A stretch of DNA of 64,000 bases from Globodera rostochiensis (GCA_018350325.1 JAEVLN010000018.1:562185-626184), one strand, 5' to 3'; shown: positions 1 to 11,902, counted from the first letter of the stretch. The notes: a model not told the origin generated them from the sequence alone. Numbers and translations: made by a program.

Positions 1-140
1 TACATCAAAAATTCATAGCTTTCATCGGTAAATATTTCAAGCATTTTGCCAAACAATTCCGGATTCTTTCTTTTTATTTGGTAATATTTCTTTAACAGAT
101 TCATTTCATAATTTGCGATTTTTTTGGTATATTTGGCACC
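1..140 (-). CDS. 3' exon fragment of a secreted HTH-repeat family member (partial)
   Basis: On the minus strand an open frame runs from a stop at 141-143 off the left edge. It contains LLKKYYQIKRKNPELFGKML, which matches the start of the last short repeat of the tandem HTH proteins further right (compare MKRYYEIKDQNPKISDGNIA near 55300). In related genes this repeat is its own exon after a short intron, so this is probably such an exon. The second helix and the T-[IL]-x-x-W-K motif are replaced by EIFTDESYEFL, so the repeat may be degenerate or the gene may differ. Relationship is by eye; function unknown. Confidence 0.4.
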
Positions 141-225
141 TTATCCGCTTGAGATCTTGGCCGAAGTTCTAGAGACCTATTAACGTTTAATGGTCGTAGG
201 ACATAATCTAATCTATGGTCTCAAC

Positions 226-289
226 TAGAGCCCGGACTTAAGCTTCGAGCGAGATCTCGAGACGAGATTCTCGTCTCGACCGGGCTCTA
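226..289. mobile_element. 64-bp hAT-like miniature element
   Basis: The element starts TAGAGCCCGGAC and ends CGACCGGGCTCTA. It is flanked on both sides by the same 8 bp, GTCTCAAC (218-225 and 290-297). An 8-bp target duplication and TAGAG-type inverted ends are typical of hAT non-autonomous elements. The whole core is a palindrome-like string of CGAGATCTCGAGA. Confidence 0.8.
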
Positions 290-297
290 GTCTCAAC

Positions 298-1241
298 ATC
301 TACCTATAAATTTTTTTATAAAAGATGTAATAAAATTCGAACTTTTCTTGCCAAGATCACTATACATTTTTTCGTCAAATCCTTGTAGATTTCGTGCCTT
401 TTTAGGGGGCATATTTTGCAATTTAACTTACCTAAAAGTAGCAGCCCTATTTTAAAATTTGGTTACAACTCGCGTAACAAAATTGAGTCAAAAATTCAAA
501 ATTTTCTCGGCGGCGCCTATCGGCACCGCCGGACCCTCCCTCCCCTAATTTGTAAGGCAAGCAGAAATCGAAAAAAATTTGCATTTTTTGAATCCTTAAC
601 AAAAATGGAACAACAACTGAAAATGCACCCCTAAAACTCTCCAGGAAATGGAGTTTTTGAATATTGGGTCCGGATAAGCAAAATTTTCGGTTCGGTTGAA
701 ACCGAAAGTTTCGGTTCAATCGGTTTGAAACCGAAAATTATTTGAAACCGACAGCCTTAGTCAGAAGCATTAATCAGGTTACATCATTTTTTTATGTGAG
801 ATAAATAGTCAAAATTAGCTTTTAAAATTGTTTTTAATGACGAATTCCTGACATGAGGAAAATGTCTTCGTCTCCATCGTGAACGGAATAATTAAATTCA
901 ATTTGGTTTTTACAATTTCCTTCTAAGTAACATTTATATACATATATTATCAGTCGCCATTCATATTTACTCGTAATTTTTCTACATTTTGTAGTATGCA
1001 TTTTTCAATTTCACTTAATTAAATTGGCTAATAAACATTAATTCGTGCATTCTTTTTTTAAATGGTTCGAAATCGCAGTAGAAGCACGAATAATGATGGA
1101 TTTTTTTACTTTTGGGGAAAACAAAATTTAACATAAATTCATTTACTATTTACATTTCAATTTCATCATTTATTTATTTTAACCTAATTTTTTTAAATTA
1201 AATTATGTTTAATATTCAGGCAGTGCGTTTTTCGTCCAAAA
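298..1241. other. Intergenic, repeat-rich; 5' region of the first gene
   Basis: No supported gene. It holds one copy of the dispersed GGCGGCGCC hairpin repeat (509-530, followed by a C-rich run) and a GAAACCGAAA-rich degenerate repeat at about 690-760. An acceptor-like TTAATATTCAG ends at 1219, 22 bp upstream of the next start codon. It could be a spliced-leader or 5'-UTR acceptor. Confidence 0.5.
509..530. repeat. Dispersed GC-rich hairpin repeat, copy 1
   Basis: A 22-bp near-perfect inverted repeat (GGCGGCGCC..., closing with GGCACCGCC) is preceded by an AT-rich arm, AACAAAATTGAGTCAAAAAT, and followed by a C-rich run. The same arrangement recurs about ten times in the window. Confidence 0.7.
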
Positions 1242-4200
1242 ATGTCTGGAAAATGCATGTTTTTCGTGATGGGGGGCATCACCTTTCTTTCTTTGTGCCT
1301 AAACGTGCTAGCGAAGGATTATGTGAAAAATGCCTTTGCGCCCAATAGTAAAGACTTTATAGCCGATGTTTGGACGGGAGCGGGCTTGGGAGCGTCGCTT
1401 GGTTCAGCTGGTGGGCCAGAGGTAATAATTGCTGGGGCAGCTGCGGGCGTGGTAGTTGCAGTACTCAAAAATACGCTCGGGTATGCAATCTGTGAGGGCA
1501 AACTCGGCGGATGCTCGTGCCGCAGCGGCACTTGTGTTCAAAAGGCAGAAGAGCGCGGTCTCGATCTTTGTTGTGGCGATTCCTTTGAATGGAAATGCTA
1601 TTGCGAATGGAATGAAGTAAGAGTTTTCTGGTTTACAAGCATCGGTAAACTAAAAAAATATTTCAAAAAAATCTTAGAAACACAAATTATTTGTATTGCA
1701 ATACAACATTTACCAACAATCAAATTTTGTACAAAAATGCTAAGTCAAATCCAGGCCGGATGCCCGTGGATATATCCGATATGGATGATACGGATTTCAT
1801 TTTTTCCGACTTTTTGTTGATTGTTCGGTAGTGCAAACAATTTTTAAAATTCTTACAAATTATTCCCGTAAAAATATTTTTGTAGGTTATTTGAAAATTT
1901 TTTGAAATTTCATTTTTTTGGTCACCAAAATTGGGGGAATGTTATGAAAATTCATAACTTTTTTTAATGAAGAGCATTTGAATGAATTTGGTGTCATAAA
2001 ATGCAGAAAAATATGCGCTATTTTTCAGTCAAAAATATGTGGAGAAATGTTGAAAGTTCAAAAAGTTAAGGTCAATTTTTCGAAAAAAATGAATTATTCA
2101 AAAAAAAATTCATAACAATTTTTTGAAAAGAGATTTTCAAAAACTCATTAATTAGATAAATAGCTTATTTATTGCTCTATTAGAAACTATTTTATTTCAT
2201 ATTGCCTCCGTGCTCCCACATTTGCGCCCCCACATTTGAGCCCCCCACTTTTGCGCCCTCCACATTTGCGCCCCCAGATGGAGAAAAAAAAAATTCATTT
2301 TCGTAAAATTTTCGAAAAGCTGTTCGCTCATTGTCGGCCCCACACAAAAAATATTATTTTGGCGCCGACAAACATTAATTTGTTAGCGCAAATTAGGCTC
2401 AGGCCTAAACCTAAGCTAGCTTAGGCCTAAGCCTAACGAACCCCAAGCCAGGGTGGCTTAGGCCTAAGCCTAACGAACCCCAAGCCAGGGTGGCTTAGGC
2501 CTAAGCCTAACGAACCCCAAGACAGGCTGGCTTAGGCCTAAGCCTAACGAACCCCAAGACAGGCTGGCTTAGGCCTAAGCCTAACGAACCCCTAAATCTC
2601 TAACTTTTCCCTCAGTGTGGAGGGCGCAAATGTGGAAGGCGCAAATGTGGGGGCGCAAATGTGGGGGCCGCAAATGTGGGCTAACCAATGCCTCAACACA
2701 GGGGGGGGGGGGGACCCTTTTTGAATCTGATCAAAAATGTTTTGTTTCCAAATTCCACGAAATGTCTTTGTCCGACTAAATTTGATGCGCTGAACACGAA
2801 TTTAAACTTTGTTTTTGATTTTTTAAATGAAAAGCTCGAAAAAGGACAAAAAAATTTAAAAAGAATCGAGCAAATTAAATGCGAAATATCCATTGGGCAG
2901 TTTGAACTCCATCGAATTATTGTTTTTAGTTATTAAATTATATTTTTTTGTTTTTGTTTTTTTACTGATAGATAAGTTAGAGTCAGAACTTTAAGCACTT
3001 GGTGACGATTTGTGCAAAGATATTAAATTAAGGATTTCTAAATTTGTCATTGGGTATTTTTCAAATCATTCAAGCCCACAATTCTTTAATGATTTCTCAC
3101 CAAAATGCCATCATTACCAGTGCAAAAAAGTCTCGTTTTCCGAGACTAAAAACCCGAGACCGAGAACCGAGACCGAGACTCTCGAACAGCTCTAATAGAT
3201 AGGGAATTGGCCCGGATTTTTAAAAAATTCTCCATATTTTAAAATTTTTTTGATGAATTGTTTCTGATTTGGAAATATTATCACAATAATAATGAAATTT
3301 GATTAATAAATAAGCCCGAGATTTATATTGACTAAAAACCGCGAAAAATTGACTTAAAATATTGACCAAACAACCCTCAAATATTGACCAAAAACCCCAA
3401 AAAGTGCCAAAATATTGATTAAAAAATGTGCAAAAACTGGCTCCAGCAAATTTTGCGAAAACCCCTTCAAATTCGTTTCAGAATAGAAAATGTACTAGTT
3501 TTGGAAAATTTTATAAAAAATATAAATAAAAATTTTTTTAGGCGAAATATTGATTTATTCTCAAAATTTTTTTTGGTCGTATTCTGGATTTTTAAGGTCA
3601 TACATATTTTGAGCTTTTTTAGCTCATAAAAATCCGACCTAGATATTAAGTCAATCCGCGCATATCAGTATATTGGAGTACCAATCATTTTTTTAAAACA
3701 AATGCATTTACCTATTCAAATAAAAGCTCTCATTCTGTTGAAACTTTGATTAGGCAAAAGCTAACCTATCAAATTTGTCAAAAAGGTTATGGCTAAAAAT
3801 GTGAGTTTTGTGCAAATTGCCCATAGAGTTAGTTAACAAAAAAGCTTAGACGGTTTAAATTCTTTGCGCTAAGATGGCCGGTGCCAATTTGTTCCGCCCA
3901 CTTTTTGTCGGGCATTATTTATTGGTGTTTATTAATTTAGATTGTCGCGCTGCTGAGTGATAGGTTTGAGGATTTTAAAGAGGCTGGTTTAATTTAGTTT
4001 AAATAATTAAAAACGGAATTAACAAATAAATGTAATATAAAAAAATGCCAAATTGATTTTAACTTTCAATCAGGAAAAAATATCTCAGAATATAATATAT
4101 TTATAGCATTATTAATTTATGAAAGGAAATATGTAATTTTCAATTTAGGAGCTGGAGGCTAAAAAAGCTGCCAAGCAGATGCGACAAGATACGGCCTTAA

Positions 4201-6912
4201 CAGCAATGCACATTAGCGATATTCGAAACTGCAACCCGGAGAAGACATGCGGCCACTGCGGTGCTCGGTTTGAATGCATTGAAGATGCGTATTGGAGATG
4301 GGCCACTGGCTGTTGTCCAACTGGAACCAAGATGACTTGTTGTGTTACGGTAAGAGCGTTTATTTTTGGCATACTATACAGCAGAGATGGGCAAAATTTT
4401 GGATTTCGGAAATACCGGGTTTTTTGGCGTTTCAGATTTTGGAATTTGAGCAAAATTTTTGCGGATATGCGGACATCCGCGGATATATCCGGATTTGGAC
4501 GGATAACGGATCTGAAAATTCTGCTTATCTGGATATATCCGCTGTATATCCGGATACGAGATTTCGGACCGGCACGGACACGGACGGATATGAACGGATA
4601 AAAAATTCGTATCCGTGACCATGCCCGTCAAAAGACTTAAAATCTACTAATGATTTCTTAAAGACTACAACAACCACGACGACCTCGACTACCACGACGA
4701 CAACGACAACAACAATGGCTACGACAACGACTACGGATGAAAATCTCTTTTGCAAAAAGGCATTCTTTGAACAACATCCAGAAAAGGATAAATATGAAGA
4801 ACAAGAAGATAAAAAATGCGCCCAAAATGAACGACATTGTTATGTGTTGAACTGTACGACAGGTCAATATAAACAATATTTTATTAGGATTTTAATCATT
4901 TTAAAATTATTAATCGTTTTTTTTATTTAAATAATTTATATCAATTCACTCCTTAGTTACCTCTACTCCTTCTTTTGATCAATTTATCGGATACAAAGTT
5001 GAATGGGGTTGCAGTGTTACCAAAGAATCGTTCAAGGAAAATTTTAATCAAGGCTTAGGTCGCATGGGTTCTGGACGCTTTCCCGGTTCCAAGTGCAATG
5101 ACGCTGTTGGCCCAAAGAATTATGATATGGCCAATGTTTTGCTTGATGCACCGCTCTTCAATCCAAGTCGGGTTTAAATTAATTACAAATTTAAATGACA
5201 ACAACTTGGCACAGCACACTCATCGCTTTGGTGCAAAGGAGGGCACTTTTGGAAGGGCTATCATGGCAAAAACATCAGTATATGCAATGCACATGAACAT
5301 TACTGCTATGTGCTGAACTGCACTCTTGCCCTTGTTGGTAGGCAATTTTTGTTTTATATTAAGTTTATTAATATAAACAAAAATTGAATTATTTTTTGTT
5401 AATAGTAAAGCTGGTCCATTCTTGTGAAAACAATTTATTTTTAACAAAAATCTTGGGGAGGAGCAGCTTTACTATTGTTGCTAATTTTTTTGAAAATATT
5501 TTTGTAAGCATTTTTGTTGATTGAACAACTTTTGCTGAACAATTTAGGGGAATCTGGCTCGACTGAATCCGAACATTACTTCTTCACACAGTGGGGGTGC
5601 ACTGACAAAAAGCCGTCTAAACTTTTACTTGACAACCCCGGACAATTAATTGGTGAAAGTGAAGCTAATCGAATCACTTTTCAAAAGTGCACCCCGAATG
5701 TTGGGAAAGTGAATGTTTCTATGTCCAACAAAGGCATTGAGGTCCCGACTCCTGGTAAAAATCATTTATTAATTAATTAAAATACCCCAACATTAAGCAA
5801 AAATTTGCAAAAAAGCTTCAAAGTGGCTTTCTTATAATGAAAGCTCTGATAAATCGTGCAGCCCATCCCAACGCTATTGTTATGTTTTGAACTGTTCGAC
5901 AGGTACATAAAGTTTTGCAAACCCATTTTGATACACCTATTTATATGTACGATTTTTTTTCTTCAAAACCGAACTGTTATGATTATTGACTCTAAATTTT
6001 GTTAATAAATAATTCTCACGTCCCACCAAAGTTGTTTTATTGTTCTAATTAGATAAATCCGTCGGTTACGCTGGCTTAAAATTTGTTATTCTTTAGCATT
6101 TGAGGGTGACAATAAACCCGAAATCATGACCGAATGGGGATGTACTGACAAATGGTACAGAACAGATGATTTTCTTCAGGGCAAAGGTCGACAATTGGCC
6201 GAGACTCAGATCGGTCCAATTCCCAACAATTATGCGTGCAATTCTGCCGTTACACTCAATTCTAATGAGGCCACAATGCTTCCGATCTTCAGTCTGTTAC
6301 ATAATAATTATATTTTAGAATCAATTTTTAACTTTAAGTCACGGCGAATACGTCCAATTCTACACTTAAGTGCAAACAAAGGCACGAAACTCCCGATGGC
6401 ATAAACGATCACGGAGGCCGATGCTCTCCGGATACGATCGGCTGCTATGCTATCCACTGTTTTAACAGAAAACTTATCATTAAACGCTATCTATATTATT
6501 GTTAAAATATTATTTTAACTTTTTCATATGATCAAATTTTAAAATTTTTATTTTTGAAGATTTTAAAAAATTTTCCAAGACATGTTAGAAATAGTATCTA
6601 CCAAATTTCGGCATTTTTTGAACTCAATTAAACGATACAGACCCGTTCAAAATGCAAAATTATGCATTTAAATAAGTTTAGCTTATTTTTATTGCTCAAA
6701 TTTTGTTTTAAATCGAACAATCAGTTTTCAGTGATGTATGGATTACAATAAGTAATTTTATTTTAGCTTCTGTACAATCGAAGAAACGCGTCAAAGAGTG
6801 GGGTTGCTCCAACACTTCTCAAATATGTCAAAAAAAAATTGATGAATTGGGTTTCAATTTGCTCAATAAGGATGAGATATGCCGCTGCTCTCTGATTTTG
6901 GCGATTGCATAA
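1242..6912 (+). CDS. Secreted cysteine-rich protein with four ET/Ly6-like domains (10 exons)
   Basis: Proposed exons: 1242-1616, 4149-4349, 4664-4862, 4957-5166, 5215-5337, 5548-5754, 5798-5902, 6097-6291, 6339-6467, 6767-6912. All join in one frame. Exon 1 gives a signal peptide (MSGKCMFFVMGGITFLSLCL), a Gly/Ala-rich hydrophobic stretch and a cysteine cluster. Exon 2 adds another cysteine-rich block with CGHC and GCCPTG. Exon 3 opens with a Thr run and then alternating half-domains follow: C-K-x-x...CYVLNC halves (exons 3, 5, 7, 9) and WGC halves (exons 4, 6, 8, 10), with phase-1 junctions from exon 3 on. Intron 1 is 2.5 kb and packed with repeats. The junction after exon 9 is odd: aligned to its siblings the donor at 6468 is GA rather than GT, so the gene may be damaged or may end about 6509 by read-through. 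Linking exons 1-2 to the rest rests on frame only. Resemblance to ET modules is by cysteine spacing; role unknown, probably extracellular. Confidence 0.65.
2214..2680. repeat. Foldback element with (CACATTTGCGCCCCC)n ends and a telomere-like tandem array
   Basis: The left arm (2214-2276) repeats CACATTTGCGCCCCC-type units. The right arm (2616-2680) carries the inverse, GGGCGCAAATGTG. Between them (about 2418-2590) are four copies of a 37-bp unit containing TTAGGCCTAAGCCTAAC, an inverted arrangement of the nematode telomere unit TTAGGC. It lies inside intron 1 of the 1242-6912 gene. Confidence 0.75.
4382..4625. repeat. Degenerate GGATATCCG-rich repeat element in intron 2
   Basis: It starts CAGAGATGGGCAAAATTTTG and ends near ACCATGCCCGTC, with a core of repeated CGGATA/TATCCG words. 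It has the look of the hAT-like elements elsewhere in the window, but I found no target duplication. Confidence 0.45.
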
Positions 6913-8254
6913 GTCATTGCCGGAAGTTAAGCTTTGCCAAATGCTGAAAGACGGACAACCTAAAATATATCTATCGATATCTCCGTTCAATCCATACCCG
7001 CATATTTCTATTTAAGCCAAATGTACATAAGCATAATTCCAACTATAAATTTTTTATTGTTGTTTTTTCGATGGCACTTAGCTTACAAGGTTTTTTATGT
7101 ATATGATTTTTGACCCGACTGTTTTAAAATTCTTAATGATATTTATAGGCATGGCACATATATCGTTTTTCCTAAAATAAAGCCCTTCCACCTAAATTAG
7201 AGCCTCCCCCCCCCCCCCTAAAATACCCCCCCCCCCGCCGCCTATCTATGATCGGCGCCTATCGTTCGCCGACCCCCCCCCCCCAGAAGTATAGCAGAAT
7301 TCTTAAAAAAAATTGCATTTTTGAAAAATAATAAAATGTTAACTAGAGTTGTCACCCCGCGTGCGGGGTTGAGAATTGCGGGGTCGGGGTTTTTTGGGGT
7401 TACCCAAATCGGTCGGGGTCGGGGTTACGGGGTTTTTAAAAATTTTTCTTCAAAATTTTAGAGGTCAAATTTTTGTTTTTTTGAATAATTTCCTAAATTT
7501 ATTGACATTTGAGCCGATAATTTAAATTTGTTTTTATTTTGAATTTTAAAAATGCGGTAATTTTTTGAAGCTTTTTAAGAGTGGGTGAGGTCTGGCAAAG
7601 CAAAATTTTTACAATAATCGGCAAAGCCGCCCTAGCTTGGGGTTTGTTAGGCTTAGGCGTTACAAGTCGATTTCCGTACAAAAATTTCAACCGATTCAAA
7701 AACCATTCACCGTTCAAATTCTCAATTTTTATTGACGGTAATCAGTGCATTAAATAACATATTTCTAACCGAGACCCAATAACCCGAGAAATTTTTCGAC
7801 TCGGGACCGAGACTCTCGAGCATCCCTAGTGTTTGCCAAGTTTATTGCCTTGCTTTTGCATAAGAATTTAAAAAGAGTTTAAAAATTAGGTGTTTATTTT
7901 TACCCGGCTGCAACTTGTTAGTCGATTAATTCATAGGAATTATTATATTTTTACTAAAATGTTTTTCATTTAAATTAATGTGATTCTTAGTTATAAAAAC
8001 ATTTTTTCAATGAATCACAACATTCGTTTATCCGACAATCCAATAAACAGCGGTTGTGTAATCATTTACATATATCGTTTGGAGTGATGTCATCTGGGGA
8101 AATATTTTATTTGGTCCATCCATTGCTCTCATTCAGTCATTCATTTCAGTGAGTGTTAAACGATTTTCATACTTGGAATGTGAATACTTCCGCGCTGTAG
8201 TCAATTTTAGATTTATTCATCAATTTTGTTATTAATTATATTATTTTTACAGAT
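6913..8254. other. Intergenic repeats and upstream region of the next gene
   Basis: C-runs with a degenerate GGCGCCTATCG hairpin repeat lie at about 7200-7285. A CGGGGT-rich element begins TAGAGTTGTCACCCCG at 7344 with no clear right end. About 8010-8254 is alignable with 28600-28924 upstream of the paralogous gene (shared words CATTCGTTTAT and ATTTGGTCCATCCATT, and the acceptor TTTTACAGATATGAA), so it is probably the promoter/5'-UTR region duplicated with the gene. No coding region is supported. Confidence 0.5.
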
Positions 8255-10461
8255 ATGAAAACAATTGCGGCGCTTATTCTGTTTTTCATTTGTGTTCAAC
8301 TGGATTTTTGTTGCGGTAACATTGTAATTAAATTTTTAAATCAATTTAATTTACAAGGGTTGGAATGCAAAATCGGGGGTGCCACAATTCTGAAAAATAA
8401 ACTGTACAGCGATGATACCAACATCGGAACATGCCCTGCTGATTCAAACTATTGTTTGGCAATAACTTGTACAAAAGGTCACATGAATATTATGCCAGAA
8501 CTCGGAGTTTAATGATTAATATTTAAATTAAAAAAAGTTTTTTTTAAAAATTGCATGAACTTTACCGTATATTTTGGGCAAAATCGGGGTAACTGGAACT
8601 ATTGGACAAACCAACGGACCCTTGTCGAGTTGCGAAAAGTACACGTTGACCTCAATCCACAACGTGGAAAGTCAAAAAAAAATATTTATTTTTTCCGACA
8701 ATGCCAACTTCGAAACTTGATCATTCAAGATAAACTTTTAATTTTTTTATTAATTCAGTGGGTGCTTTGCGTGCTTTTTCACAGATCGTTTGGCTCTGCG
8801 TTCATACCCTAGATGTTTCTGGGTGTGTTGAGAACACAAAAAAAAATTTTGCGGACAACCGTAATATGACGGGCATTGAGTGCAAATGTGATCATGGAAA
8901 AAAGGGGGAAAATTTGACGAATGTGCAGTATGAGCTTCCAACCGTAAAGCGTGTGTATCCAATGGTTAATCATACCAAATGTGATTAAATCTATTTAGCG
9001 CTTCAATGCAAAAAAGGACAATTCGATTCGGAGGGATTTGGCGGCACTTTGGTTGGAGAATGTAAGGACAAAGACCATTTTTGCTTCATGGCCAGTTGTG
9101 CTAAAGGTGAACGCTGAGTGAATAATTCATGTTTAGTACAACAAAATTTCAGACCATCTAAAGAAATATAAATCGATTTGGTGCCTATAAATTAGAGTAG
9201 GCCGGGACCGGGATTGACCGGGACCCTGAAAGCCGGAATCGGGGCCAGCATTTTAAACAGGGATCGGGAAACGGGAAGGCCTGGGACTGGCAACGAGGAT
9301 ATTAAATACTCCATTTTTTATTACCCCTCGAGTTGTGATGATGATTTGTGGGTTTAAACTAGGTTTGCACGGGACCGGGACAAGATTTTCAACCGGGACC
9401 GGGACTTTTTAAGGGAGAATTTTTTTTGTAATGTTCAACAAAAATTTCTTTTGTTATTCAAAAATATCTTTCTTCCTCATTGTCTTTAACTTTAATTTTA
9501 TCATCATCGTTCTTTTTTTTGAGATTTCTGCTTTACTTTTAGGGAGAGTGGGGGTCGGCGGTGCCGATAGGCGCCGCCTTGAAAAATTTTTGAAAATTTG
9601 ACTCTATTTTGTTAAGAAAGTTAATCAAAATTTTAGCGAAATTATGAATTTTGCTTCGGACATTTTAATGAAGTTGTTAAGAAAATTTCAGGAAGATGTG
9701 ATAAAAAAGTTGAAATTGTTACTCGATGATCCCATCATTAGGGGTGTAAATTTAGTCCCGGTTGGTCCCGGTCCCGGCGGGACCAAAAAACCGGGACTTT
9801 CAGTTTTCAAAAAGTCCCGCCCGACCGGGAAATCCCGTCCTGGTCCCGCTCAACCCTAGTTTAAACTGATAAAGTGACGAGACTTCTGCTTTAGGGAATG
9901 AGCATGTGAAGCAGGAGTGGGATTGTTCCGGTGATAGGAATTGTTCCGCAATTAGTGAACGAATCGGGAAAGCTGTCAATTCCCCGGTGAGTTGCAAGTG
10001 CCTTTTTGGGAAAGCGGATCTCGACATGGCAAATGAAAATTTCACGCGTGAAATGATGTCAACGACCACCACGGCAAAACCGACGACAACCCCCAAGAAA
10101 CAAACCACGACGACCACTACGGCGAAAACATTGGCACCGGCAACGACCACCACGGCGAAAACATTGGCTACCATGGGCAAATCCTCGAGGCCATCGGAGG
10201 GTTCAACCGCTAATACCCCGGAGGGTAGAATATTCTTTCTTTCCATGATTGAAACAAGACAGTAAATCACTGTTTTTACAGCAAATCACAGCGCACGTCA
10301 CAGCGTTGCGACCTTTTGCAAAATGCTTATGGCAATTGGTATCGGTACATTTCAATACAGTTCGCTTACAAAATTGTTGAATTCGGATTTTTATATTCAT
10401 TTCAGGCATTCTTGCTTCGTCCCATTCAATGCTTATTGGCCTTCGCTTCAATGCTGCTTGA
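8255..10461 (+). CDS. Secreted two-domain cysteine-rich (ET/Ly6-like) protein with mucin-like stalk (7 exons)
   Basis: Exons 8255-8315, 8358-8477, 8759-8950, 8999-9106, 9895-10224, 10282-10338, 10406-10461 all join in phase 1 at GT-AG borders. Exon 1 is a signal peptide (MKTIAALILFFICVQLDFCC). Exons 2 and 4 are first halves (LECKIGG...CTKG; LQCKKGQF...HFCFMASCAKG). Exons 3 and 5 are second halves (IECKCDHGKKGENLTN; EWDCSGDRNC...SCKCLFGKADLDMAN). Exon 5 continues into a Thr-rich stalk (TTTTAKPTTT-like, likely O-glycosylated). Exons 6-7 give a short hydrophobic tail around FCKMLMAIGILAS, possibly membrane-associated or GPI-signal-like. The first domain lacks the WGC cysteine seen in siblings (VWLC instead). 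Paralogue of 28925-31466, same exon borders. Cell-surface or secreted; function unknown. Confidence 0.82.
9194..9300. repeat. Left part of a CCGGGAC-core element
   Basis: It begins TAGAGTAGGCCGGGACCGGG like the complete element at 38352, and continues with degenerate CGGGAAACGGGA words. No right end or target duplication was found, so it is probably a truncated copy. Confidence 0.5.
9360..9858. mobile_element. hAT-like non-autonomous element (499 bp) in intron 4
   Basis: Left end TAGGTTTGCACGGGACC, right end GGTCCCGCTCAACCCTA, with the identical 8-bp flank GTTTAAAC at 9352-9359 and 9859-9866. The core contains a hairpin repeat (9557-9578) and CCGGGAC words that echo the ends. Confidence 0.82.
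9557..9578. repeat. Dispersed GC-rich hairpin repeat, copy in inverse orientation
   Basis: The same 22-bp hairpin as 509-530, reversed, preceded by a G-run and followed by the AT arm (AAAATTTGACTCTATTTTG). Confidence 0.7.
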
Positions 10462-10699
10462 ACAGTGCAAATGCCGATATATTTCTTAAATCTTGATCTA
10501 CTTATATAACCAAGAGTTTGAATTCAAATTACTAACCAATCGAAAGTTTATTGTAACATTTGGATCATGCTTCTGAAAATGTAATCTAATTATGCTTATT
10601 TTTCGCTGAATAAAGTTTCATGATTTTAATATATTTAATAATAAATTTAAAAATTTTGTATTTTTGGGCAAAAAATCTTTGAAGAATAGACTACATTTC

Positions 10700-10880
10700 A
10701 TGGGTGTCCGGACATTTCGCACAACGGACATCTCGCTCAGTTACGAAAAAACGGACGTCTCGCCCAGTAGTGAAAAAACGGACGTTTCGCCCATTGGACA
10801 TTTCGTCCATTGGACATTTCGCCCATTGGACATTTCGCCCATTGGACATTTCGCCCAGCAATAAAAAACGGACGTTTCGC
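10700..10880. repeat. 16-bp tandem repeat
   Basis: Unit CCCATTGGACATTTCG is repeated about four times around 10796-10858. On each side are looser copies of ACGGACGTTTCGCCCAG. The 16-bp period makes several frames look open, but no gene is indicated. Confidence 0.8.
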
Positions 10881-11584
10881 CCACAGACTCCCGGCGCAAA
10901 CTTTTTGCGGATTCGTACTTAGCTTGACGAGAGGAATCGATTGGTGTGTTTTTATTCGGATCTGAACCATTCAATGGGCGAGCGGTAGGCGAAAAGTCCG
11001 GCATGCCGGATTCCGGATTTTTTGGTGAAAACTCGGAATTAAATCCGGTAAATGTGTGGGGGAGGCGGTTAGCGGTGCCGAAGGGCGGTCTCGGTGAAAA
11101 TTCTTTTTGTTAAAAATATTTGTAAATTTTTGCCTAATTTTTCGTTTAAAAGAGGGCTAAATTTGCTTTTTATCAAAATTTCAATCTTTAGAAAGCGACT
11201 ATGGCAGAAAAAATTTGATCTAATTCAACTTCTCAGATTTCGAAAGTTGCCGGATTCCGGATTACCGGACATTCGGATCCGGAATGCCGGTTTCCGGGCA
11301 TTTTTTGGAGCCGAGTTTCGGATGCCGGAACCAGCGGAATCACTCTCTGTCAGCTCCATCCTCAACAGAACCGGCCACTCGATTCATCGGTCGATCTCAC
11401 ACAGGGCTGTGTCGAAATTTCGAATTTTGCGTTTTTTCCTTTTCGGTGACAAAAATGGGCTGTTTTTCGAAAATAATTTCGAAAATCGGAGGTCCCGGTT
11501 TTTTAATTTTTGGCAAGGACGGGCAGTGGTCTTGCGAACTTTTTGACAAAATTTCATCTTTTATACATGTGTCCCCAGGGTAAA

Positions 11585-11640
11585 CTGGTAGCTCAGTGTT
11601 TTGTCTTTTCGATGTTGTGTATTGGGTTCGAACCCGCTTC
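11585..11640 (+). other. tRNA-like Pol III promoter remnant (tRNA pseudogene or SINE head)
   Basis: TGGTAGCTCAGTG matches a tRNA box A and GGGTTCGAACCC a box B, spaced about as in a tRNA. The stem needed around box B does not pair beyond three bases and no anticodon arm is convincing, so this is not called as a functional tRNA. Confidence 0.4.
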
Positions 11641-11902
11641 AGTGCGCGATCATTTTTTTAGCCTTTCTTCAGCCTTTACATTCTATCCCCCCATTAACGG
11701 AACATTTTTAATGGTTTTCAAATATTTTTAAACTAAAATGCGCACAAAAAAAAGAATAAATAAATTCATCACATCTCTTGCCGAACTCCTCCACTCTTAC
11801 GTAATTTAAAAAATAATAATAATCCGCAGCAAAATGCTTAATTTTGCTAAAATTTTGATAAAATTTCTTAACAAAATTGAGTTAAAAATTCAAAATTTTC
11901 TC

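Noticed and set aside
9800..10270. 156-codon minus-strand frame rich in Val
   Set aside because: Antisense of the Thr-rich stalk exon (ACC/ACG repeats read as GGT/CGT); same effect at 13464-13847 and 30907-31326.
11585..11640. Functional tRNA gene
   Set aside because: Boxes A and B are present but the T stem pairs for only two or three bases and no anticodon stem forms; kept only as a remnant.
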